Notes: a model not told the origin generated them from the letters alone. Positions 32,440 to 41,500 are shown, counted from the stretch's first letter. The stretch: 64,000 bases of DNA from Nonomuraea angiospora (GCF_014873145.1 NZ_JADBEK010000001.1:7130001-7194000); one strand, 5' to 3'. Made by a program: numbers and translations.

Positions 32440-32695
32440 GACGGGCAGGAAAGAATGGCGACCAGCGCGACAGCACGAACGGCACCTGCGGCAGCGGCGT
32501 CAGCCGAACGGCCTCGATCGCGTTGAACACCACCAACGGCGCGGCATCGGCCGGCGGCCGGCAGGCTCGAGCCCCGGCGACCTCAACGCACCAGCGCGCG
32601 GCCTGCTCGTGCGTCTCCTCCAGGCTGGTGAAGGTCCGACCGCGCCAGAAGCTGTCGCGGATATAGGGCGGAGGCTTACCCCGAAGTGTGGACAC
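32440..32695 (-). mobile_element. IS21-family (Mu-type) transposase fragment
   Basis: The minus strand reads PPYIRDSFWRGRTFTSLEETHEQAARWCVEVAGARACRPPADAAPLVVFNAIEAVRLTPLPQVPFVLSRWS. This is the middle segment between the catalytic core and the C-terminal beta-barrel of IS21 transposases. Both ends are missing. It abuts the desaturase remnant of block B and may mark the event that truncated it. Confidence 0.65.
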
Positions 32696-32807
32696 GGGTC
32701 GTCAGTGCCACCTGCGCACCATCGGCGCTGAGGCGCTGCCGGGCGTGCGGGAACGGAGATCGCCCGTCGTATGCCGGGGGCGGAGCCTGAGGAGCCCGCG
32801 TGGGCAT
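32676..32807 (-). pseudogene. 5' remnant of the desaturase gene (block B)
   Basis: 43 codons. The first 35 or so align with the desaturase at 7558-8667: AYDGRSPFPHARQRLS against AYDGRSPFPHAQQRLS, then QVALT. Homology ends there and the frame stops after HTSG. The start lies 4 bp downstream of the STAS B stop, as in block A where they overlap. The operon order DUF5994-STAS-desaturase was therefore ancestral to both blocks. Confidence 0.8.
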
Positions 32808-32811
32808 CCGA

Positions 32812-33135
32812 TCACGCCACCATCGGCAGACCGCGGTCCAGGCCAGTGATGCGCAGCAGCCGGGACATGAACGGTCGGGGCGCGGTCAGGGCCACGGTGA
32901 TGCCCATCGACCGGGCGCGGTGCTGGATGCCGACCAGGACGCCCAGGCCACCGGCGTCGCAGAACGTGACCCCGGACAGGTCGAGAATGAGCAGGCTTGT
33001 GCTGTAGTGCAGCGTGTCCATGAGTTGCCGGCGAAGCGCTGCGCTGGTGAAGATGTCGATGTCGCCGGACAGGCGGACGGTGGTCGGCCTCGATGGGTCG
33101 GCCACGCCGAGCGGGGCGGTGTCGATGACGGTCAT
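32812..33135 (-). CDS. STAS-domain anti-anti-sigma-like protein, copy B
   Basis: 107 residues, nearly identical to copy A (MTVIDTAPLGVA, TTVRLSGDIDIFTSAALRRQLMDTL, LDLSGVTFCDAGGLGVLVGIQHRARSMGITVAL). The phosphoacceptor position again lacks serine (Asp-Ala-Gly-Gly). Start from a GAGGAG site. It lies 118 bp downstream of DUF5994 copy B. Confidence 0.9.
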   Translation of the reverse strand: MTVIDTAPLGVADPSRPTTVRLSGDIDIFTSAALRRQLMDTLHYSTSLLILDLSGVTFCDAGGLGVLVGIQHRARSMGITVALTAPRPFMSRLLRITGLDRGLPMVA

Positions 33136-33253
33136 GGAATGTCTCCTCATTGGAGAAGCTGAAACGGGATGAGATGCCTGCCGGTCGGAAAGCCGGTCTG
33201 CCGCCGGAACGGGCGGTGCTTGAACCGTTCGATCCGGCTGGCAGGCGGCCGGG

Positions 33254-33850
33254 TCACGCCGGCGCTGACGGCCGTGCGATGGAGGAGGGCGCCTCCTGGC
33301 CGGTGACCGACCCGCCCTCGTTCTCCCAGCAGGCCAAGCTGCCGGCGGCAATCGCGCACACAAGCGCGGCGGGCTCGGGCGGCAAGCGCGCGTGGATGAG
33401 GATGTCATCGGCAGTCAAGCCGGCGGTGTCGTGAGCGGTGAGCTTGAGCGTGGCCTCAGCGGGGCCGGCGGCCGTATCCGGCGGGATGATCAGCAGGGCG
33501 ACCGGCTCCGCGGCGGCGAAGAACAGAACGACCACGTGAGGGTCGTCGTGGCGGAACCAGCCGATGCGGACCTGCCGCCCGCGTGCCGGGATCCGACTCG
33601 GGATGTCCTGCCACGCGTCCCGGGACACGCCGACCATCAGCGTGGTCCGCCCCAGCCGCTGGTCGACGGCGGCGATGAGACCGGGCAGTTCGGCGGTCGC
33701 GTCGCGGGAGTAAGGCCACCAGGCCCCGTCCACCACGGCTCGCCGGTCCAGCACCGGGTGGAGACTGAGCCGTAGCACGGAATCCACCCGAGGGATCGCC
33801 GATGAGACGGGGCTGAGCGGTGCGGGTTGAGAAAGAAGTGTCGGCGTCAT
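33254..33850 (-). CDS. DUF5994 family protein, copy B (full length)
   Basis: 198 residues. Same DUF5994 blocks as copy A (VDGAWWPYSRDATAELPGLIAAVDQRL, DAWQDIPSRIPARGRQVRIGWFR, VALLIIPPDTAAGPAEATLKL). Unlike A, it retains the C-terminal tail with CWENEGGSVTGQE, a motif also kept in the linker of the fused copy C (GWENEGGFVIEQD), so this is probably the intact form. Upstream hairpin and conserved block are present. Confidence 0.88.
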   Translation of the reverse strand: MTPTLLSQPAPLSPVSSAIPRVDSVLRLSLHPVLDRRAVVDGAWWPYSRDATAELPGLIAAVDQRLGRTTLMVGVSRDAWQDIPSRIPARGRQVRIGWFRHDDPHVVVLFFAAAEPVALLIIPPDTAAGPAEATLKLTAHDTAGLTADDILIHARLPPEPAALVCAIAAGSLACWENEGGSVTGQEAPSSIARPSAPA

Positions 33851-33868
33851 GGTCTTCTGACCTGTCCG

Positions 33869-33886
33869 GGCCCCTCGAAAGGGGCC
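33869..33886 (-). promoter_or_regulatory. Leader hairpin of DUF5994 copy B
   Basis: GGCCCC and GGGGCC arms around a TCGAAA loop, ending 18 nt before the ATG, the same spacing as in copies A and C. Confidence 0.5.
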
Positions 33887-33904
33887 GGTGGTGGTTCGCC
33901 GGGG

Positions 33905-33936
33905 GCGACGCCGACCCGGCTGCCAACGCTCGAAAA
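33905..33936 (-). promoter_or_regulatory. Conserved upstream block of DUF5994 genes, copy B
   Basis: GCGACGCCGACCCGGCTG continuing CCAACGCTCGAAAA; only a few bases differ from copies A and C. Confidence 0.5.
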
Positions 33937-33972
33937 GACCTCGGTCTCTTCACTCTACCTCGTACTGAGCGA

Positions 33973-34971
33973 GTGGCTTCCGGAAAAACATCCTCAGAGG
34001 TCCCGCAGCCGGCCGGAGCGGCTTCCGGAAACGCAAGCCGGTCGCGGGGGCCGTGCCGCTGTCCGCGCCCTACGCCGCCATCCTGGCCGGCTACACCGCC
34101 GCACTCGAGCGCGCCCCGCTGGCCGACTCCACCAGGACCAAGTACGCCTCCCGGTTGCGCGGCGTACGCCTCCCGGTTGCGCGGCTACCTGGCCTGGCTG
34201 GCCGACCAGGCCGACGCCGGCACCCTGGACGGCGACCCGCTCACCGACCCCATCGCCGCCACCGGCGCGGTACGCGACTTCCGCCGTCACCTCAAAACCG
34301 GCCGCCGCGCCCCGAACACCATCGACACCTACCTGTCGGCCATCGACGACTTCTACACCCGCCGCGGCCTCGGCCAGATCCGTATGCTGCCCGTCCATGC
34401 GGACCTGCGCCAGGCCCTGACCGACTGGCTGACAACTCGCGCCGATCGGAAGGGGGCCGACACCCACGCCGCGCTGTTCCTCAACCACCGCGGCGCCCGG
34501 CTGAGCGACCGCGCTGCCCGCGACATCATCACCGGCTTCGGCGCCGCCGTCGGCCTCCATGACGACCCCGCCGAGCTCTTCAGCCCACATGTCCTGCGCC
34601 ACACCTTCGCCACCCAGCTCATCCGCGACGGCAAGGACCCCATCCTGGTCGCCGAACTGCTGGGCCACGGCTCGTTGGACACCACCCGCCGCTACGTCCT
34701 GCCCGCCGAAGCCGACAAAGCCGCCGCCTTGGACACCGTCGTCACCGACCAATGGACAGCCCGCTCGGCGACGCTCGCCCTGGCGCTCCATCTCACGAGA
34801 CCGCCTCACGACTCGTCATCACCGATCCTGCCCGGGCACGACGATACGGCCACCACGCTGCCGTCGGCCGTCACAGGCGCGGCCATCCCTATCAAACTAT
34901 TCTCAGCGCCGATGGCTGTTCCTGGGTTCCGCGACCCCTGCGCCTGCCGAAAACTCCGTCAACGACGGTGA
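33973..34971 (+). pseudogene. Tyrosine recombinase copy B, active site deleted
   Basis: Relative to copy A it carries two extra G near 34050, then a 22-bp tandem duplication (34143-34164 repeated at 34165). Together these add 24 bp, so about 37 codons are scrambled but the frame is regained. A 258-bp in-frame deletion, between two CGGCAAG repeats in copy A (10233 and 10491), removes residues about 127-212, including catalytic Arg181 and the Lys. His-x-x-Arg, His and Tyr remain (HVLRH, LLGHGS, TTRRYV). The stop of A is lost, so the frame runs on by about 70 codons. It cannot be an active recombinase. Confidence 0.85.
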
Positions 34972-35164
34972 AGCGGCACGTTAATACCCGTCAAGGACTT
35001 CGCTGACCGATTCGATCGGGGCACTGCATCCACCCAGGACGAAGACAACGACGACCGCCGTTACACCGCTCATGATCAGGACGGACACCATCAGATCATG
35101 AACCGGAGCCACTAGTCCGAGTTAACCAGCAGAGCCCTACAGGGTTCGCTTGGTCGAACCCAGG

Positions 35165-36001
35165 CTACAGGCCAGGCGGCCGGTCTTTATAAGGTGTCGG
35201 AGCCATATCCGGCCCATGGTGCGCAACATTATTACGAAGAAGATACTCCTCGAAAACGGGCGTCGGGCCGAGAAGCTCCGCTGCGGTGGCCGCTGACCAC
35301 TGCGCCTGTCGTTGTACGTTCCGCACGTCTACCACTGCAATGGCGCCGTAGCTCGTCGCCACGAGGCCCTCACGTTTCCACGTCTGGATGATCCGCGTGG
35401 TGGACGCGTCGCTGATTCCCAGCCAGCGTGCGAGGTCAGCCTGGGTCAGCGGCGGCGCCAGCACTGGAGTGTTGCTCCCGGGCACGTTCCGTTCCCCGAA
35501 GAGCAGCCGCAGCGCGAGCAGCAGCCAGGCCAGGCGGGAACGCGGTGTGTGGAACATCCGCAGGCGAAGGCCCACCTCGAGCCTCGTCGTCTCACGCACG
35601 AGCCGGGCGAGTTCGCGCCGTACCAGGGGGAGATCGCTGCAGAGGAGCGGTACGGCTCCCGCCGGGACGCGCAGCAGCTGCACGTCCTCGGTCGCGACCA
35701 CGCGCATCCCCGCCGCTCCCTCTCCCGAGCTGTAGATATCGGGATCGAACTGGTGGGCTGGGATGGCCAGATCCCCGGGGCCGGCGACGGCCAGGACGAC
35801 CCGCTCGCCTGCAACGACCTCCACCCGAACCCAGCCCGACAGGATGATGACCAGATCGTTGTCCCGGGTGCCGGGCAGTGCCTGTCGGCGCGGAAGCCGT
35901 TCCAGAGCGGCCGTCTCCAGAATGACTGTCTGATTGACCTGTCCCAGCCGGCTCCAGAACGGCATTCGCTGCGCCGGGAACGGGCGCGCCGCGGTTGCCA
36001 T
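35165..36001 (-). CDS. Crp/Fnr-family regulator
   Basis: 278 residues from the ATG at 36001. Residues about 15-130 form a cyclic-nucleotide-binding-like beta-roll (LPGTRDNDLVIILSGWVRVEVVAGERVVLAVAGPGDLAI). Residues about 170-240 form the Crp helix-turn-helix (PPLTQADLARWLGISDASTTRIIQTWKREGLV). The phosphate-binding Glu/Arg signature for cAMP is not evident. The start overlaps the stop of a small membrane-protein gene (TGATG), so they are translated together. Confidence 0.88.
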   Translation of the reverse strand: MATAARPFPAQRMPFWSRLGQVNQTVILETAALERLPRRQALPGTRDNDLVIILSGWVRVEVVAGERVVLAVAGPGDLAIPAHQFDPDIYSSGEGAAGMRVVATEDVQLLRVPAGAVPLLCSDLPLVRRELARLVRETTRLEVGLRLRMFHTPRSRLAWLLLALRLLFGERNVPGSNTPVLAPPLTQADLARWLGISDASTTRIIQTWKREGLVATSYGAIAVVDVRNVQRQAQWSAATAAELLGPTPVFEEYLLRNNVAHHGPDMAPTPYKDRPPGL

Positions 36002-36186
36002 CACCCATCGCCGTAGAGAGCCAGCAGAATCGGTGGAATCGCCGCCAGCAGGAGACTCGCGGCCATGAGCGCCCGCACCAGCCGGGCGGGTGCGGTTTTA
36101 GCGATGCGTGTCGAAATAACTGCAATCATGCAGACGATCGCCAGGACCACAAGCCCACCGACGACCACAGAAAGGGACGAATTCAT
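36001..36186 (-). CDS. Small two-helix membrane protein
   Basis: 61 residues with two hydrophobic helices (SLSVVVGGLVVLAIVCMIAVIST and ALMAASLLLAAIPPILLALYG) joined by a basic loop (RIAKTAPARLVR). Its stop overlaps the Crp/Fnr start (TGATG). It may sense a membrane signal for the regulator or simply be co-expressed. Not a recognised family. Confidence 0.65.
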   Translation of the reverse strand: MNSSLSVVVGGLVVLAIVCMIAVISTRIAKTAPARLVRALMAASLLLAAIPPILLALYGDG

Positions 36187-36735
36187 ACTATCCTTGCCAT
36201 TGGAGAAGGGATAACACCTCGATGCGCAGGCATTCGAACGGTTGCCGAGCGTCCAGTGCGGGTTGGTAAGTCCCGCATCCGGAGAATACCGATCGATTCG
36301 CGAGAATGCACCCTTTCGCCGTCGGAGATGACCTACGAACATAAAGTCGCCCGCAACCAGTGCACTTATGCCAGAATTCTCTCCTCTGAGAGGATTGTCG
36401 GGATCGACAAACTTGCACTGTGATGAATGAATGCCAACCCTGGGTGGAGAATTCTATTCCGCCATCAGATAGCATCTCGTCGTTCTCGATTGGAGAAACG
36501 CTTGCCGAGCGTCCACATCGAGGCCCGGTGGTCTGTCCGGTGTGGTGCCGGGCAGACCACCGGGCACAGCCGACCGGGCGAGACCCTCAACCCAGCTGTC
36601 TGGCCGGGCCTAGCCCGTCCGGCGGACCTCCCTGGCTCCTGATCGCTGATCCGTGAGGCGCGGCGGGCCAAAACACCCAGGCACGGCGAGGAGGTCCACG
36701 ACTATCTGGTCGCACAAGTCCCGCAGCTGGAACGC
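36187..36735. other. Intergenic region, no gene recognised
   Basis: 549 bp containing the likely promoter of the Crp operon. The 13-mer TTGCCGAGCGTCCA-like string occurs twice in direct orientation (near 36242 and 36502), each within about 25 bp of an ATTGGAGAA-type sequence, suggesting a small old duplication. Confidence 0.35.
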
Positions 36736-37038
36736 ATGTACGGCAAGCTGGAACGCATGTACGGCAAGCGGCGCCGTACTCTCACCCACCTCGGCTTCAC
36801 CACCGCGGCATCCGGCTTCGATGGACGCCCACCGACCGCCGACGCTCCCTCGCACCTTTCCGGGCCAAGGACGCCACCAGAGATCGCACGGCGAAGCGAC
36901 CAGCAACCGACCGTCTCGCAGGTGCGCGCGTGGGCTCGTGAACAAGGACTTCCGGTCGCCGACCGCGGCAGGCTCCGTCCCGAGGTCTGGGAAGCCTGGC
37001 ATGCCGCCGTCGGCATCATGTCTGAGGAGAAACCGTGA
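36736..37038 (+). CDS. Lsr2 C-terminal-like DNA-binding protein
   Basis: 100 residues. The last 45 match the Lsr2 DNA-binding domain (TVSQVRAWAREQGLPVADRGRLRPEVWEAW), which in Lsr2 inserts an RGR motif into the minor groove of AT-rich DNA. The usual N-terminal dimerisation domain is missing. The start region contains an exact 21-bp tandem duplication (36727-36768) that encodes LERMYGK twice. It is either a small Lsr2-like silencer or a truncated one. Confidence 0.6.
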   Translation: MYGKLERMYGKRRRTLTHLGFTTAASGFDGRPPTADAPSHLSGPRTPPEIARRSDQQPTVSQVRAWAREQGLPVADRGRLRPEVWEAWHAAVGIMSEEKP

Positions 37039-37090
37039 CACTACGCTGAGGGTGCGACTCAGGTAACGCGGCCGAAGGAGTCGAGCGACG

Positions 37091-37615
37091 GTGAGCGTGG
37101 ACCTCGAACACGAGCCCATTCATGACCTCGCCCGCCGGGTCATCCGGTTGGCCGAGGAAACTCAGCACGCCGCTCAAGTGCTCGAACGCCGTCTCGATGC
37201 GATGGAACGCCGCACAGTAGCCGCTGGTAGAGCCGAACGTCTCCTGAGCATTGCTCTCTTGCCCGAGGGTGATCACAGAGGTTCCCTGCGGAAGTATCGT
37301 GTGCTGCTGACCCACCACCGGCCGGAGCCGAATGGATCCACGCGTTCCGCCGCTGGGCCGGGTGAGAGCATGAGCGAATACCAGTACTACGAGTTCCTGG
37401 CCATCGACCGGCCACTCACCGACCGGCAGCAGGTCGAGGTCCGCGCCCTGTCCACCCGGGCCCACATCACCGCCACCGGCTTCACCAACGAGTACCACTG
37501 GGGCGACTTCCGCGGCGACCCGTCCCGCATGGTGGAGCGTTACTACGACGCCCACCTGTATCTGGCCAACTGGGGCACCCACCGGATCATGCTCCGCCTC
37601 CCCAGGCCGTGCTGA
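37091..37615 (+). CDS. Hypothetical frame merging a small helical protein with the next gene
   Basis: GTG start with a GAAGGAG site. Residues 1-60 are helical (HDLARRVIRLAEETQHAAQVLERRLDAMERRT) and look like a small separate protein. At codon 94 (ATG 37370) the frame enters the conserved gene described next, and it ends where that gene is frameshifted. The first part may therefore be a short gene whose own stop has been lost. Confidence 0.4.
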   Translation: MSVDLEHEPIHDLARRVIRLAEETQHAAQVLERRLDAMERRTVAAGRAERLLSIALLPEGDHRGSLRKYRVLLTHHRPEPNGSTRSAAGPGESMSEYQYYEFLAIDRPLTDRQQVEVRALSTRAHITATGFTNEYHWGDFRGDPSRMVERYYDAHLYLANWGTHRIMLRLPRPC

Positions 37616-38145
37616 ACCCCAAGCGGGCCGAACGCTACTGCGTAAGCGACCAGGTCAGCGCCTGGACCAGCGGCGAACACCTCATCCTCGACTTCACCAG
37701 CTAGGCAGAGGAGGAGTACCGGGAAGACGACGTCGAACGCTCGCTGTCGGCGATCGTCGGCATCCGCGCCGAACTGGCCGCCGGCGACCTGCGGCCGCTC
37801 TATCTGGCCTGGCTGTCGGCGTACGGGACCTGGGAGCGTGACGAGGACGCCTTCGACTACAAGGAGGAGGACGAACTGGAGCCGCCCGTCCCGCCGGGGC
37901 TGGGCTCGCTCAGCGCGCCGCAACGGGCCCTGGCCGACTTCCTGCGCCTGGACCACGACCTGCTCGCGGCCGCCGCCAAGGCCAGCCGGCCGGCGCAACC
38001 CGTACAGCACGATCGAAAGGCCCTGGCCATCCGCGATGAGCACGCCGGTCCCTTCACCCAGCGCCTCACCCACCTCCGGGAACGACACCAGGGCAAGCCC
38101 AGCCTCATCAAGCGACTCAACGACGCGGGCCTCATGGCCGAGTGA
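37370..38145 (+). pseudogene. Conserved actinobacterial hypothetical gene, frameshifted and with a nonsense codon
   Basis: It starts MSEYQYYEFLAIDRPLTDRQQVEVRALSTRAHITATGF and runs through NEYHWGDFRGDPSRMVERYYDAHLYLANWGTHRIMLRLP. The frame then shifts near 37600 and continues LNPKRAERYCVSDQVSAWTSGEHLILDFTS. A TAG at 37702-37704 follows, then EEEYREDDVERSLSAIVGIRAELAAGDLRPLYLAWLSAYG and on to GLMAE. Two lesions in about 260 codons mark a recent pseudogene. Function of the family is unknown to me. Confidence 0.75.
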
Positions 38146-38256
38146 CCGGCGATTTCCAGGCCTGGCGATCAGCGATCCGAGCCACCGTGAAGGACGCCGT
38201 CAAGCCGGTCTCGCCGGTGGATGTTCAGGTCGATGATCCGCTCGGTAGCCGTGATC

Positions 38257-38622
38257 GGATCCGGGAGGGTACGCAGCGGGGCCGCTTGGGCCAGAGCTTG
38301 ATGGGCTCGGTGCTGGTTGAGGAAGCATTCGTACTCGCGCAGGGTGTGACGCAGGTGGCGTTCGTTCCCCGCAGGCAGCGGTCCAGCAGCTCACGGCGGC
38401 ACGAACAGCGACGCTCAGGCCGGCCGTCGGTAGCACAGCGGATCCGGGAGGGTACGCAGCGGGGCCGCTTGGGCCAGAGCTTGATGGGCTCGGTGCTGGT
38501 TGAGGAAGCATTCGTACTCGCGCAGGGTGTGACGCAGGTGGCGTTCGTTCCCCGCAGGCAGCGGTCCAGCAGCTCACGGCGGCACGAACAGCGACGCTCA
38601 GGCCGGCCGTCGGTAGCACAGC
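38257..38622 (-). repeat. Exact 183-bp tandem duplication of a transposase 3' fragment
   Basis: Unit 1 is 38257-38439 and unit 2 is 38440-38622. I found no difference between them, and a third copy begins (GGATCCGG) before diverging. Each unit corresponds on the minus strand to the C-terminal end of the same rve transposase found at 3066-3280. 183 bp is 61 codons, so reading frames stay open through it. Perfect identity suggests a very recent event or gene conversion. Confidence 0.85.
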
Positions 38623-38795
38623 GGATCCGGCGGGTACCGGATCAAAGCAGCTCCAGCTCGCCAATCGAATGCAAAGTAAGGACGGTCAAGGGACGCCAGG
38701 GCATTGCGGTAGGCGCCATGAGCGCCGGGTTACCTGGCCGGCGCTCTGCGGTAGGCGGTCGCCAGGCCTCCTGCGGGTGCATGGTGTCCGCTGAA

Positions 38796-39521
38796 TCAGG
38801 TGCCCGTCGGTGAGGGCTCCGTGGGCGTCGGCCCGCCGGGGGTTCCCGGATGCGGCCCTGGTGTCATGCCGGGCATGCCAGGCATGCCGGGCACTTGCGG
38901 GATGCAGGGCGTGTTCTGCTGTCCGAACCACTGGGCCAGGTACTGCCGCATCGCGCGGACCTCCGCCCACTGGTCGTCGCGCACCTTGCGGGCGAAGTCG
39001 GCGACCTCGGCATGCTGCGCCTCGCCGTGCATGAGGAGCTGCTGCGACATCATGATCGCCATCATGTGGTGCGGGATCATGTGCTGCAGGAACGTCTCGT
39101 CGAGCTGATCTCCCGACAGCCCCGACAGGTCGGGCATCGTGGTTCCGCTCGGGCTCGGCGCCGGGCTCTGCCGGTACCACTGCTCCAGCCAACCCTTCAT
39201 CTTGCCGACCTCGGCAGTCTGCGTCGTGACGATGGACTGCCCGAGCTGCCGCATCTCGGGCCTGTTGGACCGCCGCAGCTGCCGGGCCGCGGTGATGGCG
39301 TCCTCGTGGTGCGGCACCATCTGCGACAGGTAGTCGTACTCACTGGTGATGGGATGCATCTGCCCCATGCCCGGGCACGTTGGCTGCGGACCCGTGGGAG
39401 AAGGACTTGGGGACGGCATCGGTGGAGATCCCATGGCCACCGCGGTGGCCCCCGAACCCATGGTGATGGCGCCCAGGAATGCCCCAGCGGCGATCGCGGT
39501 CTTCATGGAGCGTCGCTTCAT
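38796..39521 (-). CDS. DUF305 secreted protein
   Basis: 241 residues from the ATG at 39521. A signal peptide (KTAIAAGAFLGAITMGSGATAVAMG) is followed by two copies of the DUF305 signature: YLSQMVPHHEDAITAARQLRRSNRPEMRQLGQSIVTTQTAEVGKMKGWLEQW and FLQHMIPHHMMAIMMSQQLLMHGEAQHAEVADFARKVRDDQWAEVRAMRQYL. The tail is Pro/Gly/Met-rich. DUF305 proteins are ferritin-like four-helix bundles often linked to copper. No copper genes flank it. Confidence 0.9.
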   Translation of the reverse strand: MKRRSMKTAIAAGAFLGAITMGSGATAVAMGSPPMPSPSPSPTGPQPTCPGMGQMHPITSEYDYLSQMVPHHEDAITAARQLRRSNRPEMRQLGQSIVTTQTAEVGKMKGWLEQWYRQSPAPSPSGTTMPDLSGLSGDQLDETFLQHMIPHHMMAIMMSQQLLMHGEAQHAEVADFARKVRDDQWAEVRAMRQYLAQWFGQQNTPCIPQVPGMPGMPGMTPGPHPGTPGGPTPTEPSPTGT

Positions 39522-39603
39522 GCGTCCCCCTAACGCTGATTCGACACCTACTTCCACGGTAATCCCGCTGCTCTGACCGGCCGATGTCAGGTCCGCCGAC
39601 CCC

Positions 39604-39771
39604 TTATTGGTGTGCCCATCCGGAGCCGCCCGCTCCGACGCTGTACTCGGGGGCCAGGTAGACGCTGGTGCCGAGGCCGAACAGAACGCCGCGTCCGGAC
39701 AGGTCGGTGAGGATCTGGTTGGCTTCGGCCACGTTGCGGGCGGAGCGGTCGGACTTGGTCACGGTGAAGGC
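39604..39771 (-). mobile_element. Serine recombinase (resolvase) fragment
   Basis: Minus strand reads FTVTKSDRSARNVAEANQILTDLSGRGVLFGLGTSVYLAPEY and soon stops. This is the middle of a resolvase catalytic domain (canonical VTKLDRLARS...ANEL..RGV...GTSVYDP). The catalytic Ser and the DNA-binding end are absent. The stretch 39772-40102 holds nothing else recognisable. Confidence 0.55.
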
Positions 39772-40102
39772 ACTTCGAGCCCCTGCTGAAGGAGGTTGAT
39801 TTCACCGACGTCGAGCTAGCAGCTTGATCGCGGGCGTGGGTCGGTGCGCCGTGGCGAGCGTCATCGGGCGGCGCGTGGCCTGCCCGCCCATGGTCAGCTG
39901 CTCGGCCCCCTCTTCGACAACGGAGGTCCCAATAGCCCCAGGGGTTACAAGGTCGCGCTGTCGGTGAAGAACAGCAGTCCGGGCTGACGCGCGGCCGGTC
40001 AGCCCCTTTGACCGCTCGTCCTTAAGTCTCGGACCGGTCGCACAGGAAATGTCTATCGAAGGTGTGACGCATCCGTTGGCTGGTCCGCGACAGGCTCGGC
40101 AC

Positions 40103-41500
40103 ATGAACATCACACGCGCTCTGGCCGCGGCCATCACCCTGGTGGCCGTCTGTCAGTCTCCCGCCACGGCCACTGCCAGGGAAGGCGCTTTGAGCTGGGG
40201 TGACTGCCCGGGAGGTGGCGGCGCCATGGGCATGCGCTGCGTCACACTGCGGGTTCCGGTGGACTGGTCGAAGCCCGGCGGTCGCACGATCGAGCTCAAG
40301 CTGGGCCGGCTGGCCGCCACCGGATCCCGCCCGGCCAGGGGGACGGTGCTGGCGAACTTCGGCGCGGGCGCACCGGGGATCGCCTACCTTCGCGACGTGC
40401 CAGGCGTGTCGACCGCGTTCACGCAGCTCCGGCAGAGCATGGACATCGTCACCTGGGACCCGCGCGGCTACACCAACGGCTACAGTACGCACCTGCCCTG
40501 CCAGATCAAGAGCAAGACCGATCCCGAGCTGCCTGACGATCAGGCGGGATTCGACAGAATCGCGGCCGGCAACCGGGCGGACGCCGCCCCTTGCCACGAC
40601 CCCGATCCCCAGCTGTTCGACAGCATCGGCTCGGTCACGCACGCCCGCGACATGGAGGCGATCAGACGCGCCCTCGGCGAGTCAAAGATCAATCTCTTCA
40701 TGGGCTCGTACGGCGGCACCTTCGGGCAGGCGTACGCTCACCTGTTCCCGAAGCGCATCCGGACCATGGTCCTGGACGGGACAGGCAACATGAGCGATCC
40801 GGAAAAGGAGAACGCGGCCAGGGCGCGCGACAGCGAGCGGCGGCTGCGGCGATTCATCGCGTGGTGCGCGGACGAGCCCTCCTGCGTGCTGCGGGGCAAG
40901 GACGTACCGCGCCTGTGGCAGGATCTGGTGGCGCAGGCGGACCGCGTACCGCTCCAGCCCGGCGGCTTCGACGGCGTCAAACTGCAGGACTACCTCGGAC
41001 AAGCGCTGATCTCCCAAGGACCCGAGCGGTGGCCGGCCATCGCCGAGGCCATCGCCGCCGCCGGACGTGGCGACGCGTCCAAGTTCGCCGCCTTCCCCGC
41101 GCTCGGTGGACCGAACCCGGACTTCATCGCGTGTCAGGACATGCCGCGACCTGCCAGTTATGCCGCGCTGAAGGCCGCCATGAAGCGGCTGCGCGCCGTC
41201 GCGCCCAACACCGGGACGGGTGGCACGACGGTGACCAGGCTTCGCTGCCTCGGCTATCCATCGCCGGTGACCTTCCCTACCGGGCCGCTGCCCAAGACCG
41301 TGCCGCCGCTGCTCGGCGTGGGCACCTGGGTCGACTTCCCGGGCACCGAGCGGGTCGTCCGCCAGGTACGGGGAAGCCGGACGATCTACCATGACGGGCC
41401 GGGCCACGAGATCTACCTCTCGGGCAACGCCTGCGTCACGGAGAAGGTGAACGCGTACTTCGTCGACAAGATCCTCCCTGCTCCCGGGACCGAATGCTGA
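40103..41500 (+). CDS. Secreted S33-type alpha/beta hydrolase (tripeptidyl aminopeptidase-like)
   Basis: 465 residues from the ATG at 40103, with a signal peptide (MNITRALAAAITLVAVCQSPATATA). Family blocks: CVTLRVPVDWSKPGGRTIELKLGRLAATG, the oxyanion region WDPRGY, the nucleophile loop MGSYGGTFGQAYAHLFP (Ser in SYGG), VLDGTGNM, a C-terminal Asp region (VGTWVDFPGTE) and HDGPGHEIYLSGNACV with the catalytic His. The nucleophile motif has Met where Gly is usual. Likely cleaves short peptides or esters outside the cell. A broken relative lies at 48651. Confidence 0.88.
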   Translation: MNITRALAAAITLVAVCQSPATATAREGALSWGDCPGGGGAMGMRCVTLRVPVDWSKPGGRTIELKLGRLAATGSRPARGTVLANFGAGAPGIAYLRDVPGVSTAFTQLRQSMDIVTWDPRGYTNGYSTHLPCQIKSKTDPELPDDQAGFDRIAAGNRADAAPCHDPDPQLFDSIGSVTHARDMEAIRRALGESKINLFMGSYGGTFGQAYAHLFPKRIRTMVLDGTGNMSDPEKENAARARDSERRLRRFIAWCADEPSCVLRGKDVPRLWQDLVAQADRVPLQPGGFDGVKLQDYLGQALISQGPERWPAIAEAIAAAGRGDASKFAAFPALGGPNPDFIACQDMPRPASYAALKAAMKRLRAVAPNTGTGGTTVTRLRCLGYPSPVTFPTGPLPKTVPPLLGVGTWVDFPGTERVVRQVRGSRTIYHDGPGHEIYLSGNACVTEKVNAYFVDKILPAPGTEC

